Source of the DNA: Bacteroidales bacterium
Lineage (GTDB): Bacteria > Bacteroidota > Bacteroidia > Bacteroidales > G3-4614
Assembly: GCA_017935575.1 (NCBI GenBank)
Contig: JAGBHI010000079.1
Span: 1 to 62,812 of the forward strand
Direction: 5' to 3'
DNA length: 62,812 nt
The translations under genes and the position numbers were made by a program. This document shows, one piece after another, positions 1 to 9,797 of the stretch. How positions within the stretch are numbered: the first letter of the stretch is position 1; every line of letters starts with the position of its first letter. The notes under the pieces are model-generated. The model ran no database searches, was not told the DNA's origin, and saw nothing but the letters and a program-made list of their open reading frames with translations.

Positions 1-2666
1 ACTTTATCGTTAACTGAGTAACCGATAACTGTCAATATCGCAGCAATGAAAGCTTGGTCAATCTCCATTGAGAATGGAAGTAATCCGCTAAACAAAGAGT
101 AGAATGCCAAAATAAATACTGCATCAAATGTCAATGCTATCAATGTTCCAACACTAAATGCTACATCACGGAAACGTACTAAGATATACAAAGCAATAGC
201 TATTAGAGAGAAGATAACTGCCCAAATTGCGCCACGAGTAATATCCTCTGCAATACTTGGTCCTACTTTTTGAACACTTTGAATACTTTCTGTCTCAAAT
301 TGCTCTAAAGTTTTATCTCCAAGTTTGGGTTGTAATCCTGTATAAAGTTTCTCTATTATCTCGTTATCAATTGACTCGTCGTTTTCTGTAATACGGTAGT
401 TAGTTGATACGCGAACTTGATTTTCTCCACCAATAGTAATTACTGATACAGCTGTTCCCTCTTCAAATTGAGGACGGAGCATAGCTCCTAACTCTTGAGT
501 ATTTACTTTCTCTTCAAAACGGATAACATAGTTACGACCTCCTGAGAACTCAATACCTTTATCTAAACCTTGTGTTGCAAGAGATACTCCACCAATTAGT
601 ATTATTACTCCGAAAATGATATAAGCCAATTTACGGTTCTTCAAGAAGTTGATATTTGTATTAGTAAGGAAGTTCTTTGTTAAAGGAGTAGAGAATGTAA
701 GTTTTGTAATCCAATTCTTAGCAAGCGCTTTCTCATAGAACAAACGAGTCAAGAAGACTGCGGTAAAGAACGACATTACGATACCTATTATCAATGTTGT
801 CGCAAATCCTTTGATAGGACCTGTACCAAACACGAACAATATTATACCTGTAATTACCGAAGTTATGTTTGAGTCAAAGATTGCAGAGAATGCATTTTTG
901 TATCCATCAGAGATAGCTGCTGCAAGAGATTTTCCAGCTCGCAACTCCTCTTTTGCTCGCTCATAAATAAGTACGTTTGCGTCAACGGCAATTGCCAATG
1001 ACAACACAAGACCGGCAATACCTGATAGTGTCAATACAGCTTGGAACGAAGCAAGAACGCCCATTGTAAAGAACAAGTTTACAATAAGAGCTATATTTGC
1101 AACAAGACCGGGAACAACACCATATACAGCCATCATATATATCATCAACAATATAAGAGCCAATATGAATGAAACGATACCGCTCTCAATAGCCTCTTGA
1201 CCAAGAGAAGGACCAATAACATCTTCTTGAACAATCTTAACTGATGCTGACATCTTACCTGATTTCAATACGTTAGCAAGGTCTTTTGCCTCCTCAGGAG
1301 TAAAATCTCCAGAAATTTGAGAGCTACCACCTGTAATTTCAGTATTTACAACAGGGAATGAATATACTTGATCATCAAGCACGATAGCAACACAACGACC
1401 AATATTCTCACGTGTTAGTTGTGCCCATATTTTTGCACCCTCAGTATTCATATTCATACTTACAACCGCATTGTTTGTAGTACGGTCAAAGTCATCACGA
1501 GCATCTGTTATAACATCTCCTTCAAGTGTGGGATTACCGCCATTTGTTGCTTTTAATGCAACCAATTGATAAAATTTATCTTTCTCATCAACAGCCTTAA
1601 CACCCCACTTGAACACTACATTTGAAGGAAGCATCTCTTTAACTTGAGGCATTGCCAACATTTTGTTAACCTCTGCAGTATCAGCAGTTGCTGCAATACC
1701 AACTGCAGGACCGCTACCAACTTGTCCGTTTTGTGAAACGTTAGGCATCAAACGAGAGAATAGAGGATTTTGCTTGCGCATTTGAGCCTCTTGCTCTGCC
1801 AAACTTGCACCCTCAACTGCTGCACTGTCTTTAAGAGCTTCAATACCCTCAGCAACGGGAGCTTTCTCTTCAGCTACCTCTTCAACTTCTTCAGCCTCAT
1901 CAGAAGCAGACATACGTCCTAACATCTCATTTGCTGCAGAAAGTTGAGAGAATATCTCGTTCAAATTATAAGTTTCCCAAAACTCAAGGTTTGCACTTCC
2001 TTGTAGAAGTTTACGAACACGTTCTGGTTCTTTAACACCAGGAAGTTCAACCAAAATACGACCTGTTTTTTCAAGACGTTGAATATTTGGAGCTACAACA
2101 CCAAAACGGTCAATACGTGTACGCAATACATTAAATGTATTATCTACCGCACTACTCATCTCCTCATTCAAGACTTTAACAACATCAGAGTTTGATGCTG
2201 TAGGAGGTATTTTGTCTTTTAACTTATAAGTACTGAAAATTGAAGCCAATTGAATGTTAGGATCAATTTTTTTATACTCGTCAAGGAATATAGCAAGGAA
2301 GTCATCGTTATCTGCTTGATTAGCCGATGCGTTTGCCAATGCTTGATTGAAGTTTACATCTGGGTTGTTATCGGCCAATGAACGAAGAACATCTTCTACT
2401 GAGATTTGAAGGGTAACGTTCATACCACCTTTAAGGTCCAAACCAAGACCTACTTCCATCTCTTGACATTGTTTAAATGTGTACCAAAGATATACTTTTT
2501 CAGTAGAGATTGAATCGATGTATTGTTTATACTTCATCGCATCATCTCCGGCAAAATCTTTGGCTTTCTCGCTGTAGCGGTTTGTTACTATTGAAAATGA
2601 TAGGTAGAATAGACATACCAAAGTCAATAACACCGCAAAAACTCTAATAAATCCTTTGTTTTGCAT
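1..2666 (-). CDS. secDF: Protein translocase SecDF fusion, C-terminus cut by window edge
   Basis: Translating the minus strand from the ATG at 2666 gives an open frame to the window edge (about 888 codons). It starts MQNKGFIRVF with one transmembrane segment. The SecD signature LGLDLKGGMN lies near residue 75. A SecF half follows, with GGRNYVIRF and membrane segments ending in ILTVIGYSVND at the edge. Bacteroidota usually carry SecD and SecF as one polypeptide of roughly 1000 residues, so about 100 residues of SecF are missing here. Known role: an inner-membrane accessory of SecYEG that uses the proton gradient to pull proteins out on the periplasmic side. It is transcribed away from the lipoprotein gene at 2927, with its own -7 box at 2772-2779. 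Confidence 0.95.
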   Translation of the reverse strand, partial: MQNKGFIRVFAVLLTLVCLFYLSFSIVTNRYSEKAKDFAGDDAMKYKQYIDSISTEKVYLWYTFKQCQEMEVGLGLDLKGGMNVTLQISVEDVLRSLADNNPDVNFNQALANASANQADNDDFLAIFLDEYKKIDPNIQLASIFSTYKLKDKIPPTASNSDVVKVLNEEMSSAVDNTFNVLRTRIDRFGVVAPNIQRLEKTGRILVELPGVKEPERVRKLLQGSANLEFWETYNLNEIFSQLSAANEMLGRMSASDEAEEVEEVAEEKAPVAEGIEALKDSAAVEGASLAEQEAQMRKQNPLFSRLMPNVSQNGQVGSGPAVGIAATADTAEVNKMLAMPQVKEMLPSNVVFKWGVKAVDEKDKFYQLVALKATNGGNPTLEGDVITDARDDFDRTTNNAVVSMNMNTEGAKIWAQLTRENIGRCVAIVLDDQVYSFPVVNTEITGGSSQISGDFTPEEAKDLANVLKSGKMSASVKIVQEDVIGPSLGQEAIESGIVSFILALILLMIYMMAVYGVVPGLVANIALIVNLFFTMGVLASFQAVLTLSGIAGLVLSLAIAVDANVLIYERAKEELRAGKSLAAAISDGYKNAFSAIFDSNITSVITGIILFVFGTGPIKGFATTLIIGIVMSFFTAVFLTRLFYEKALAKNWITKLTFSTPLTKNFLTNTNINFLKNRKLAYIIFGVIILIGGVSLATQGLDKGIEFSGGRNYVIRFEEKVNTQELGAMLRPQFEEGTAVSVITIGGENQVRVSTNYRITENDESIDNEIIEKLYTGLQPKLGDKTLEQFETESIQSVQKVGPSIAEDITRGAIWAVIFSLIAIALYILVRFRDVAFSVGTLIALTFDAVFILAFYSLFSGLLPFSMEIDQAFIAAILTVIGYSVNDK

Positions 2667-2771
2667 AATTATTTATAATGTTTCAGTTATATTCTTTTAA
2701 GCATCGTTCTTAATAAGTATTTTCTTTACCAATCAAGAAGTATTTTCAAGGGACACTTTTTCAATATCGTG

Positions 2772-2801
2772 CAAAGATAGTTTTTTTTTCTCTTATAACA
2801 A
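2772..2801 (-). promoter_or_regulatory. Promoter of secDF (Bacteroidota type)
   Basis: On the minus strand, TATCTTTG (2779-2772) matches the Bacteroidota -7 box TAnnTTTG. A TTG at 2801-2799 lies 19 bp upstream, as expected for the -33 element. The spacing to the ATG at 2666 gives a leader of about 100 nt. Confidence 0.7.
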
Positions 2802-2893
2802 TAATATTCTCTTTGATTTTTAACAAAAGCAGTATTGAAATATAACCTTTATCCTTTTTAAGCATAAAATAAGTGATAAATGAGTCTTTATGA

Positions 2894-2901
2894 TTAACTT
2901 T
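2894..2901 (+). promoter_or_regulatory. -7 box for the Ig-like lipoprotein gene
   Basis: TAACTTTG fits TAnnTTTG. An in-frame TTG codon at 2900 overlaps this box, so it cannot be the translation start. That points to the ATG at 2927. No clear -33 TTTG is visible. Confidence 0.65.
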
Positions 2902-2926
2902 GCACCCTCAAACAGATATAACGAAG

Positions 2927-4855
2927 ATGAAACATAAAAATATAGGTCGCATATTAAACCTTGTAGTAGCAACTTCCTTGATAGTATCCATAATATCTTG
3001 TGCAAGTATGGGAACTCCAAGCGGAGGACCTCGAGACTACACTCCTCCCAAATATAAAAACAGCAATCCAAAAAATAATCAAACCGGAGTAAAGAATAAA
3101 AATATCAAAATCTCATTTGACGAAAATATTCAACTTACAAATCCGGGCGAGAATATAATAATATCTCCTCCTCAAAAAGAGATGCCCCAAATAAAGAGCA
3201 ATCTAAAAGAGATAGAGATTAGATTAGTTGACTCTTTACTACCCAACACCTCTTATACCATTGATTTTGGAAGTTCAATAAAAGATAACAATGAAGGCAA
3301 TGTATTAGACGGTTTTAGTTTAGCTTTTTCAACAGGAGAGGTTATTGATTCTCTTCAAATATCAGGCACCGTTTTAAATGCATCAGACCTTGAACCTGTT
3401 ACAGGTATTACCATCGGTTTACATCAAGCTGACGATGATACTGCTTTTACCACCAAGCCTTTTATCAGGGTCTCAAAAACAGATACCTATGGACATTTCT
3501 CAATCAAAAATCTGGCAGAAGGAGAATATAAAATATACGCAGTTGCCGATGCCGACAGGAACTATATGTTTAATGCCCCGACAGAGAATATAGCATTTTT
3601 ACAAGACATAATAGTCCCATCTGCTTACTCATCACCACAGATTGATACTATTTATACAGACACTACCAATACAGAAATAGATACCATAATAAGTCGTAAT
3701 ATAACCAAATTTTTACCCGACTCTCTTATGTTATTCTCTTTTAACGAAGGTTTTAAACCTCAATATCTTGCAAAACACGAACGCAAACAACGTGAAAAGC
3801 TATACATTACTCTTTCTGATGCCTCTAAAAAAATAATGGAACTATCGCCCATTAATTTTGCAACAGAAAACAATGATTGGTTTATACTTGAGCGAAATAT
3901 TACCAACGACACACTCTCTTTTTGGATTAAAGATTCGGTTATCTATAACCTTGACACAATTCAGGTTACAGCATCGTACCTTAAAACAGACTCTCTATTA
4001 AACCTTGTTCCTGCATTAGACACCTTGAGTTTTATATATCGCGAAACTGCAAAAAGTGAAAAAGCTCAAAAAAGAGGTAAAAGAGGGAATAAAATAGACA
4101 CTATTAAAGTTGAGCTATTAGAATTAACTAATGGCATTAACGGAGTAATTGATATATACGCTTCTCCTAATTTGACATTTAAATCGCCCATAAAAGAGAT
4201 TAACAAAGAGGGAGTAAAGCTATACACTAAAGTTGACACGCTTTGGGAAGAAGTAAAGAATTTTTCATTTGTCCCCGATTCGCTCTCACCACGAAAATAC
4301 ATTCTAAAAAACAGATGGGAATTTGAAGGACAATATAAATTTGAGATTGACTCTACTGCAATTTCAGATATATACGGATTAAAAAACGGGAAGATAAATC
4401 CTACGTTTAAAGTTCGCAAAAGTTCAGAATATTCAAACCTCTACGTTGAAACTCAAGGAGTAAGCAGTGGCGCTTTTGCCGAGCTTTTAGATACCAAAGA
4501 CAAAGTTGTAAGATATGCAACCATTAAAAACGGAGGAGCTGAATTTTCATTCGTCAAACCCGGCACATACTATGTCAGACTTATAATTGACAGCGATAAC
4601 AATAAAAAATTCACAACAGGAAATTATAAAAACGGCAAACAGCCCGAAAAGGTCTACTACTATCCCAAGCCAATTGAGCTAAAGCCTAATTGGGACGTTG
4701 AACAGACATGGGACGTATATGCTCTGCCCTTTGATAAACAAAAACCTTACGAATTGATTAAAAACAAACCAAAGGATAGTAAAAACAGGAAGGATATGAA
4801 AGAAGACGATGACCCCATATATTCAAACAGACCTACTACTAACCTTGAATTTTAA
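2927..4855 (+). CDS. Ig-like domain (SbsA-Ig/Big_5 type) surface lipoprotein
   Basis: A 642-residue protein. It opens MKHKNIGRILNL with a hydrophobic stretch ending in SIISC, a lipoprotein signal peptide whose Cys would be lipidated. After a Gly/Pro-rich linker (GTPSGGPRDYTPP) comes a bacterial Ig-like module (about residues 45-135: NPKNNQTGVKNKNIKISFDE ... TSYTIDFGSSIKDNNEG). This is the pattern of SbsA-type Ig domains. Carboxypeptidase-regulatory-like beta modules follow (LEPVTGITIGL ... GHFSIKNLAEGEYKIYAVAD), and a similar one lies near the C-terminus. The frame stays open upstream to a TTG at 2900, but that codon lies inside the promoter box, so ATG 2927 is preferred. Bacteroidales carry this lipoprotein family widely; its function is not established. 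The leuS promoter follows directly. Confidence 0.8.
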   Translation: MKHKNIGRILNLVVATSLIVSIISCASMGTPSGGPRDYTPPKYKNSNPKNNQTGVKNKNIKISFDENIQLTNPGENIIISPPQKEMPQIKSNLKEIEIRLVDSLLPNTSYTIDFGSSIKDNNEGNVLDGFSLAFSTGEVIDSLQISGTVLNASDLEPVTGITIGLHQADDDTAFTTKPFIRVSKTDTYGHFSIKNLAEGEYKIYAVADADRNYMFNAPTENIAFLQDIIVPSAYSSPQIDTIYTDTTNTEIDTIISRNITKFLPDSLMLFSFNEGFKPQYLAKHERKQREKLYITLSDASKKIMELSPINFATENNDWFILERNITNDTLSFWIKDSVIYNLDTIQVTASYLKTDSLLNLVPALDTLSFIYRETAKSEKAQKRGKRGNKIDTIKVELLELTNGINGVIDIYASPNLTFKSPIKEINKEGVKLYTKVDTLWEEVKNFSFVPDSLSPRKYILKNRWEFEGQYKFEIDSTAISDIYGLKNGKINPTFKVRKSSEYSNLYVETQGVSSGAFAELLDTKDKVVRYATIKNGGAEFSFVKPGTYYVRLIIDSDNNKKFTTGNYKNGKQPEKVYYYPKPIELKPNWDVEQTWDVYALPFDKQKPYELIKNKPKDSKNRKDMKEDDDPIYSNRPTTNLEF

Positions 4856-4925
4856 AGATGCTGTGTAACATATTGAGTTAAGGAAAAAGGAGCACTTAAA
4901 ATTACAATGTTAGCTATAAATTGAC

Positions 4926-4933
4926 TACCTTTG
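4926..4933 (+). promoter_or_regulatory. -7 box for leuS
   Basis: TACCTTTG fits TAnnTTTG and lies 45 bp before the leuS ATG. No good -33 TTTG is seen at the normal spacing. Confidence 0.55.
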
Positions 4934-4977
4934 CATAAATTTTTTCAAAGCAATTATAATTAAAAACAAAATAGAAA

Positions 4978-7746
4978 ATGGAATACAATTTCAGGGAAAT
5001 AGAACAACGTTGGCAAGAGTTTTGGAGAGATAATGATACATATCGTATTAAGGAAGATGCTTCAAAACCCAAATTCTACGTTCTTGACATGTTCCCCTAC
5101 CCTTCCGGAGCAGGTCTTCATGTGGGACATCCGCTCGGATACATCGCATCAGATATTTATGCACGTTACAAACGTCTTAAAGGATTTAACGTATTACACC
5201 CTATGGGTTACGACGCATACGGACTACCTGCCGAGCAATATGCAATTCAAACAGGACAACACCCGGCTATCACCACACAAAAAAATATAGAACGTTATCG
5301 CAGTCAATTAGACAAAATAGGTTTCTGTTTTGATTGGAACAGAGAGGTTCGCACTTGCGATCCGGGATACTATCGCTGGACACAATGGGCATTTGAACAG
5401 ATGTTCAACAGCTACTACGATAACGACCTCAACAAAGCAATGCCTATAACTGCATTAATTGATAAATTTGAGGCAAACGGCTCTGAAGGGATAAACGTTG
5501 CTTGTGGCGAGGAGATGACATTCACTGCCGAAGAGTGGAAGAAGATGGCGAAAGTTGAGCAAGAGAAGATACTACTCAACTATCGCATAGCATACCTTGG
5601 CGATACAATGGTAAACTGGTGCCCCAAACTCGGGACTGTTCTTGCTAACGACGAAGTAAGCGAAGGAGTTTCAATCCGCGGAGGATACCCTGTTGAGCAA
5701 AAAGTAATGCGTCAATGGTGTCTAAGAGTATCAGCATACGCACAACGTCTGTTAGACGGACTTGACAATATTGATTGGAGCGACTCTCTTAAAGAGACAC
5801 AACGCAATTGGATTGGCAGAAGCGAAGGAGCCGAGATGCAATTTAAAGTTGCAGACTCTGATGTGGTATTTACAATATTCACTACACGCGCCGACACTAT
5901 ATTTGGAGTAACATTTATGGTATTAGCACCTGAAAGCGAATATGTAAATCAAGTTGTAACTCCTGAGCAAGCCGAAGCAGTAAAACAATACTTAGATAGC
6001 ATAAAACACCGTACAGAGCGCGAGCGCATTGCCGACCGCAAAGTTACAGGAGTATTTACAGGAGCATATGCAATAAACCCATTAAACAACAAACAAATTC
6101 CTATATACATAAGCGATTATGTATTGGCAGGCTACGGAACAGGAGCAATTATGGCAGTACCTGCACACGATAGTCGCGACTATGCATTTGCTAAGACATT
6201 TGACCTCCCAATTATTCCTCTAATTGAGGGGTGTGATGTATCAGAGGAGAGTTTTGATGCTAAAGAGGGCAAAATGATGAATTCAGAGGGCAACGGACTA
6301 AACCTTAACGGACTTGAGGTAAAAGAAGCCATTGCTAAAACCAAAGAGTTTATAAAGGCAAACAATCTTGGAAAGGTAAAAGTAAACTATCGTCTACGTG
6401 ATGCGATATTCAGCCGTCAAAGATATTGGGGAGAGCCATTCCCTGTATATTACAAAGATGGAATGCCACATATCTTACCAGACGAGAAATTACCCTTGCA
6501 ACTTCCCGAAATTGACAAATATCTACCCACAGAGAGTGGCGAACCACCACTTGGACGTGCTAAAAATTGGGAAACTGCCGAGCACTATCCATTAGAGTTG
6601 TGTACAATGCCCGGATTTGCAGGTTCATCAGCATACTATCTAAGATATATGGACCCCCATAACCCCAATGCACTTGTATCAAAAGAGGCTAACGAGTATT
6701 GGCGTAATGTTGACCTATATGTTGGAGGAACAGAGCATGCAACAGGACACCTTATCTACAGCCGTTTCTGGAACAAATTCTTGTTTGACTTAGGCTATGT
6801 ATGTGAGGACGAACCATTCAAGAAACTTGTAAATCAAGGAATGATACAAGGACGTTCAAACTTTGTATATCGTATAAAAGATACCAACACATTTGTATCG
6901 CTAAATCTCAAAGGCGAGTATGACACAACAGAGATTCACGTTGATGTAAACATCGTAAGCAACGACCGTTTGGATATTGAGGCATTCCGCAATTGGAGCC
7001 CTGAGTATAAAGATGCAGAATTTATTTTGGAGAATGGCGAGTACGTATGCGGTTGGGCAGTTGAGAAGATGTCAAAATCGATGTACAACGTAGTAAACCC
7101 CGACGATATAGTTGAGCGTTACGGAGCCGATACACTTCGTCTATATGAGATGTTCCTCGGACCTCTTGAACAAAGCAAACCATGGGATACCAACGGAATT
7201 GACGGAGTACACCGTTTCATAAAGAAACTCTGGAACCTATTCTACGATAAAGAGAGTTTGGCAGTAACAGACGAAGAGCCAACAGCTGAAGAGTTGAAAG
7301 CACTTCATAAACTGATAAACAAAGTAGGTTCAGACATTGAGCACTTCTCATTCAATACATCAGTAAGTGCATTTATGATATGTGTAAACGAACTGACATC
7401 GTTGAAATGCCGTAAAAAAGCGATACTTAAAGAGCTTGCCATATTGCTTGCACCCTTCACACCCCACTTAAGCGAAGAGTTATGGAGCCTTCTTGGATTT
7501 GAGCCTTCGGTATGCGATGCGCCATGGCCCGTATATAACGAAGAGTTCACTAAAGAGAGTACCATTAACTATGCAATATCTTTCAATGGTAAGATGCGTT
7601 TTAATATGGAGTTTGCCGCAGATGCAGCACGCGAAGATATTGAGAAAGCTGTACTTGCAGATGAGAGGTCGGCAAAATGGATTGATGGCAAAACACCTAA
7701 AAAGGTTATTGTCGTTCCCAACAAACTTGTAAACGTTGTAGTTTAA
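4978..7746 (+). CDS. leuS: Leucine--tRNA ligase
   Basis: A 922-residue class I aminoacyl-tRNA synthetase that charges tRNA-Leu in the cytoplasm. The HIGH motif appears as HVGH at residues 48-51 (after FPYPSGAGL). The CP1 editing domain shows [17 protein letters not shown] near residue 300 and [12 protein letters not shown] near 390. The KMSKS loop is exact at about residues 697-701 ([11 protein letters not shown]). The C-terminal anticodon-binding helices end [14 protein letters not shown]. Length and domain order match Bacteroidota LeuS, which carries insertions relative to the E. coli enzyme (860 residues). The gene appears monocistronic: its own -7 box lies upstream and a strong hairpin terminator starts 16 bp after the stop. 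Confidence 0.98.
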   Translation: MEYNFREIEQRWQEFWRDNDTYRIKEDASKPKFYVLDMFPYPSGAGLHVGHPLGYIASDIYARYKRLKGFNVLHPMGYDAYGLPAEQYAIQTGQHPAITTQKNIERYRSQLDKIGFCFDWNREVRTCDPGYYRWTQWAFEQMFNSYYDNDLNKAMPITALIDKFEANGSEGINVACGEEMTFTAEEWKKMAKVEQEKILLNYRIAYLGDTMVNWCPKLGTVLANDEVSEGVSIRGGYPVEQKVMRQWCLRVSAYAQRLLDGLDNIDWSDSLKETQRNWIGRSEGAEMQFKVADSDVVFTIFTTRADTIFGVTFMVLAPESEYVNQVVTPEQAEAVKQYLDSIKHRTERERIADRKVTGVFTGAYAINPLNNKQIPIYISDYVLAGYGTGAIMAVPAHDSRDYAFAKTFDLPIIPLIEGCDVSEESFDAKEGKMMNSEGNGLNLNGLEVKEAIAKTKEFIKANNLGKVKVNYRLRDAIFSRQRYWGEPFPVYYKDGMPHILPDEKLPLQLPEIDKYLPTESGEPPLGRAKNWETAEHYPLELCTMPGFAGSSAYYLRYMDPHNPNALVSKEANEYWRNVDLYVGGTEHATGHLIYSRFWNKFLFDLGYVCEDEPFKKLVNQGMIQGRSNFVYRIKDTNTFVSLNLKGEYDTTEIHVDVNIVSNDRLDIEAFRNWSPEYKDAEFILENGEYVCGWAVEKMSKSMYNVVNPDDIVERYGADTLRLYEMFLGPLEQSKPWDTNGIDGVHRFIKKLWNLFYDKESLAVTDEEPTAEELKALHKLINKVGSDIEHFSFNTSVSAFMICVNELTSLKCRKKAILKELAILLAPFTPHLSEELWSLLGFEPSVCDAPWPVYNEEFTKESTINYAISFNGKMRFNMEFAADAAREDIEKAVLADERSAKWIDGKTPKKVIVVPNKLVNVVV

Positions 7747-7762
7747 ACTACACCTAATATCA

Positions 7763-7803
7763 AAAAAGGGAGTGTCTAACAAGTTTTTAGACACTCCCTT
7801 TTT
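7763..7803 (+). terminator. Intrinsic terminator of leuS
   Basis: Perfect 17-bp inverted repeat (arms 7763-7779 and 7787-7803) with a 7-nt loop. The A-tract on the left and T-tract on the right are part of the stem, so it could work in both directions. Confidence 0.85.
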
Positions 7804-7930
7804 GTTAGAAGTTGTATAACAAGAGGGGTTTCAAGGCTTGCGTAGCCCGAAAAAGCGGAGTTTACTCGGCATAAATGAGCATTTTGAGGGCAAGCATAAC
7901 GCAGAAATCACCTTGTTAGACAGCTTCTTA
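7804..7930. repeat. MITE-like element with imperfect terminal inverted repeats
   Basis: The 19-nt ends TTAGAAGTTGTATAACAAG (7805-7823) and the complement of 7912-7930 agree at 16 of 19 positions and enclose about 88 bp without a plausible gene. The core holds CTCGGCATA and, further on, GCAAGCATAAC (around 7866-7900). Both words recur in the same order, on the other strand, near 62700-62735. TGTCTAACAAG from one end also occurs in the adjacent leuS terminator. No transposase is present. It may be a decayed non-autonomous element or a genome-specific intergenic repeat. Confidence 0.45.
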
Positions 7931-7949
7931 AATTATATACTTCAATATA

Positions 7950-8330
7950 CTAACCTATTGCTGCAACGCAAGCATCAATATCGGCAGTCTTAATAACAAT
8001 ATTTGCCACACCGCCTTGAGCAAAAGCATACATATACTCAATAGAGATGTTCTTTGAAGAGATATTCTCAACAATAGAAGCTAAAGCCCCGGGTTTATTA
8101 GAAACCTCAACACAAACAACATCACTCTCCTTTACTGCAAAGTGAGCCTCTTTAAGAATCTTTGACGCAAGAGCATTGTCCGATACTAAAAGGCGTAAAA
8201 TACCAAAGTCGCTACTTTCTGCAAGACTGAAAGCCAACATATCCACACCATTTGCAGCCAACACTTTTGCTACCTCATTAATTCTTCCTGCACGGTTTTC
8301 AAGAAATACCGATAACTGTTTTACTATCAT
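7950..8330 (-). CDS. Tandem ACT-domain amino-acid-binding protein
   Basis: A 126-residue protein made of two ACT modules: residues 1-65 (MIVKQLSVFLENRAGRINEV ... DFGILRLLVSD) and 70-126 (VVCVEVSNKPGALASIVENI ... IEYMYAFAQ). There is no catalytic domain. ACT domains bind small ligands, usually amino acids, and act as allosteric sensors. Proteins of this size are often encoded beside PaaK-type ligases. Here the start lies 29 bp after the paaK stop, so the two are almost certainly co-transcribed. A plausible inference is that it senses an aromatic amino acid and adjusts the pathway. The ligand cannot be read from the sequence. Confidence 0.85.
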   Translation of the reverse strand: MIVKQLSVFLENRAGRINEVAKVLAANGVDMLAFSLAESSDFGILRLLVSDNALASKILKEAHFAVKESDVVCVEVSNKPGALASIVENISSKNISIEYMYAFAQGGVANIVIKTADIDACVAAIG

Positions 8331-8359
8331 AACTCTATAATTTTAGATGTGGTTTAACA

Positions 8360-9661
8360 TTATTCAAGAACACGTTTATCAATTACTCTCTTTGATTTAC
8401 CAACACTACGCTCAAGTGTATTTGGCGAAACAATCTTAACATCAGCCGATATGCTCAAAACGCTTTGTAGGCGACGTGCAAGTTTATCACGCATCTCAAT
8501 TGTTTTGTTAATCTCGTCAGAGTAGTACTCCTCTTTAAGTTCAACTTGTACCTCAAGGTTATCGCGGTTGTTCTCACGAGTAACAACAAGTAAGTATTGA
8601 GGTTCAAACTCGGGCAATTGAAGAATAACGCTCTCAATTTGCGATGGGAATACATTAATACCACGAATAATCAACATATCGTCGCTACGTCCCATAATAC
8701 GGGTCATTCTAACGCTTGTACGACCACATTCGCATGGCTCATATATTAGAGAACATAGGTCTTTTGTCCTATAACGCAACAGAGGCATACCCTCTTTAGT
8801 AAGAGTTGTAAATACCAACTCGCCTTGCTCGCCTTCCGGTAACACTTCACAAGTTTCGGGATTTATGATTTCAGGGAAGAAGTGATCTTCAATAATATGC
8901 GAACCATTCTTACACTCACACTCATGCGACACTCCGGGACCCATAATCTCGCTCAAGCCATAAATATTATAGGCATTAATTTGCAACTTCTCTTCAAGAC
9001 TCTTACGCATATTCTCAGTCCAAGGCTCACCACCAAAAATACCGATGCGAAGTTTAAGGTCTTCGGGAGTTATACCCTTTTTACGCATAACCTCTGCCAT
9101 ATGCAGAGCATACGAAGGAGTACAAGCCACGCCTGTAATTCCCAAATCTTTTATTAAAAGAATATGTTTATCGGTATTACCGCTTGAAGTAGGAACAACC
9201 GATGCACCCAAATGTTCAACCCCATAGTGCAAACCCAAACCGCCGGTAAACAATCCGTAGCCATAAGCAACCGAGATAGTATCTTCGCGCGATGCACCAA
9301 AAGCGCCCAAACAACGAGCAATAGACTCTGACCAAACGGCAAGGTCGCGACGAGTATAGCCTACAACCGTTGGATTACCTGTTGTACCCGACGAAGCGTG
9401 AACTCTGACAATAGCCGATTGAGGAACAGCATTCAATCCAAACGGATAGTTATCGCGAAGGTCTTGTTTTGTGGTAAAGGGCAATTTTTTAATATCATCA
9501 ATAGTTTTAATATCGTCAGGCATGATATTCATAGCCTGCATCTTTTCGCGATAGAAAGGCACATTATGATAAACATTATCAACCAATTTTCTTAATCGCG
9601 CTCCTTGGAGTTGTCGCATCTCCTCTCGCGACATACACTCTTTGTTTTTATTCCAAATCAT
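8360..9661 (-). CDS. paaK: Phenylacetate--CoA ligase (aryl-acyl-CoA synthetase)
   Basis: A 433-residue adenylate-forming enzyme of the PaaK family: arylacetate + ATP + CoA <-> aryl-acetyl-CoA + AMP + PPi. Visible motifs in order: SSGTTGNPTVVGYT (phosphate loop), YGYGLFTGGLGLHYG, YNIYGLSEIMGPGVSHEC (adenylate binding), LLRYRTKDL, and the C-terminal lid ending VGKSKRVIDKR. The start at 9661 (MIWNKNKECMSREEM) is preferred. The frame is open another 18 codons, but those lie in the TTAGTTGTTAGTT-type repeat and have no family resemblance. It is the fifth gene of the 14119-7950 cluster. In that context it either makes aryl-acetyl-CoA for reductive carboxylation or runs backwards to release arylacetate. 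Substrate choice between phenyl-, hydroxyphenyl- and indole-acetate is not visible. Confidence 0.92.
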   Translation of the reverse strand: MIWNKNKECMSREEMRQLQGARLRKLVDNVYHNVPFYREKMQAMNIMPDDIKTIDDIKKLPFTTKQDLRDNYPFGLNAVPQSAIVRVHASSGTTGNPTVVGYTRRDLAVWSESIARCLGAFGASREDTISVAYGYGLFTGGLGLHYGVEHLGASVVPTSSGNTDKHILLIKDLGITGVACTPSYALHMAEVMRKKGITPEDLKLRIGIFGGEPWTENMRKSLEEKLQINAYNIYGLSEIMGPGVSHECECKNGSHIIEDHFFPEIINPETCEVLPEGEQGELVFTTLTKEGMPLLRYRTKDLCSLIYEPCECGRTSVRMTRIMGRSDDMLIIRGINVFPSQIESVILQLPEFEPQYLLVVTRENNRDNLEVQVELKEEYYSDEINKTIEMRDKLARRLQSVLSISADVKIVSPNTLERSVGKSKRVIDKRVLE

Positions 9662-9668
9662 AATTTTA

Positions 9669-9797
9669 GTTTTTAGTTGTTGGTTTTTAGTTGTTAGACA
9701 AATCAAAAACCACAACTCTTTTTATTCTCTTTATCATATTTATTTCTAACAAACTAACAACTACCCCGAAGGGGTAACGCAGTTGAGAACTAACAAC
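9669..9797. repeat. Intergenic TTAGTTGTTAGTT-type repeat inside the operon
   Basis: At 9669-9695 TTTTAGTTGTT occurs twice in tandem. At 9752-9797 AACTAACAACTA, the palindrome CCCCGAAGGGG, and GAACTAACAACTC follow. The second part ends at the aminotransferase stop codon (9798-9800). It belongs to the dispersed family described in the findings. Confidence 0.7.

Noticed and set aside
7480-7794. 104-codon minus-strand frame at the end of leuS
   Set aside because: It overlaps the terminator stem and leuS coding sequence, with no recognisable domain.
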